64,000 nucleotides of DNA from Lactobacillus acidophilus. Lineage in GTDB: Bacteria; Bacillota; Bacilli; Lactobacillales; Lactobacillaceae. Below are positions 63,774-64,000 of this stretch, piece after piece. Position 1 is the stretch's first letter. Every line of letters begins with the position of its first letter. The stretch is from the NCBI RefSeq assembly GCF_034298135.1, contig NZ_CP139575.1:620001-684000 (forward strand). Direction: 5' to 3'. The translations under genes and the position numbers were made by a program. The notes under the pieces were generated by a model, which worked only from the letters and a program-made list of their open reading frames with translations, was not told the DNA's origin and ran no database searches.

Positions 63774-64000
63774 ATGATTACAAAAGAGCGTAATACGGAG
63801 TTTTGGGTAATTTCTGATACTCATCTAATTGCAGACAGCTTACATGATGAAGGTCCAGCTTTTTCACGTATGCAAAAAACAAGTCAAGGCAAGGACTTAT
63901 ATTATCAAGAAGTAGCTTTAACTGCTTTTATGCGAATGGCACAACGTAAGAAACCAGCTGCAATTATTGTAACCGGTGATGTAACATTTAATGGTGAACG
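63774..64000 (+). CDS. Metallophosphoesterase, N-terminal part
   Basis: Cut by the right edge; 75 codons are visible. WVISDTHLIADSLHDEGPAF holds the DxH metal-binding motif and AIIVTGDVTFNGE the GD motif of calcineurin-like phosphoesterases. No signal peptide is seen at the start, so it is likely cytoplasmic or uses another export route. SD: AGAAGG, 6 bases before the ATG. Coupled to the rlmK/L gene. The substrate cannot be told. Confidence 0.88.
   Translation, partial: MITKERNTEFWVISDTHLIADSLHDEGPAFSRMQKTSQGKDLYYQEVALTAFMRMAQRKKPAAIIVTGDVTFNGE

Noticed and set aside
1..64000. Search for CRISPR arrays, insertion sequences, prophage, tRNA and rRNA genes
   Set aside because: No regularly spaced repeats, transposase or integrase genes, attachment-like direct repeats, or tRNA/rRNA sequences were seen; the only structured RNAs recognised are the two T-boxes and RNase P RNA.

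Overview
The window is low-GC, gene-dense chromosomal DNA from a member of the genus Lactobacillus, most like the L. gasseri/johnsonii/acidophilus cluster. The reasons are the A+T-rich coding, an LPXTG adhesin of the mucus-binding type, an OppA-family lipoprotein, a complete mevalonate-to-isoprenoid operon with a type 2 IPP isomerase, RexAB (AddAB-type) recombination, T-box leaders, and the Firmicutes-type gene orders rpsU-yqeY-phoH-ybeY-era-recO-glyQS-dnaG-rpoD, dinG-ypmB-asnS-dnaD-nth-pbp1A/recU and ypsA-gpsB-rnpB-rlmK. The species cannot be fixed from the sequence alone. There are no tRNA or rRNA genes, no prophage, no insertion sequence and no CRISPR array.

Layout. 1-1.0 kb: 3' end of a frameshifted LPXTG adhesin. 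1.0-4.8 kb: sugar acetyltransferase, small DUF898 membrane protein, a T-box leader that best fits isoleucine, a peptide-binding lipoprotein, and an unlisted 43-aa membrane peptide. 4.8-9.9 kb: threonine branch of the aspartate pathway, thrC-lysC on the minus strand and hom-thrB on the plus strand, separated by a symmetric promoter. 9.9-14.1 kb: unknown protein, YitT-family protein, MsrA, an M23 peptidase and a PPDK-regulator homologue. 14.3-24.7 kb: the conserved translation/replication run, including rpsU (58 codons) and a glycine T-box before glyQS. 24.8-28.7 kb: second M23 peptidase with a Nudix hydrolase, then trmK, a Nif3-like gene and pepT. 29.0-32.6 kb: a GntR-ABC-permease cassette with three paralogous membrane proteins. 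32.6-37.9 kb: small protein, signal peptidase, a methyltransferase / MacB-like protein / rRNA m5C methyltransferase cluster, cysteine desulfurase. 38.0-40.6 kb: a decayed operon (rpiA-like and Gfo/Idh/MocA genes, each with one frameshift) facing an intact RpiR regulator. 40.7-44.7 kb: mvaK1-mvaD-mvaK2-fni. 44.8-57.9 kb: rexB-rexA-dinG-ypmB, asnS, dnaD-nth. 58.1-64 kb: recU-pbp1A, ypsA, gpsB, rnpB, rlmK and the start of a metallophosphoesterase.

How it fits together. Most of the window is housekeeping: translation (glyQS, asnS, era, ybeY, rpsU, rRNA/tRNA methyltransferases), replication and repair (dnaG, dnaD, recO, recU, rexAB, dinG, nth), envelope growth (PBP1A, GpsB, mevalonate pathway, signal peptidase, M23 enzymes) and amino-acid supply (threonine branch, PepT, T-box-controlled peptide uptake). 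The least explained parts are the GntR-ABC-triple permease cassette, the symmetric thrC/hom promoter, the decayed operon beside RpiR, the orphan MacB-like membrane protein, and the loss of iron-sulfur ligands in both repair enzymes here whose relatives usually carry a cluster (RexB, Nth), with a DinG of the cluster-free Firmicutes type beside them.

Start codons were moved from the longest frame to an internal start wherever a Shine-Dalgarno (SD) sequence or paralogue alignment decided it; these cases are stated in the entries.
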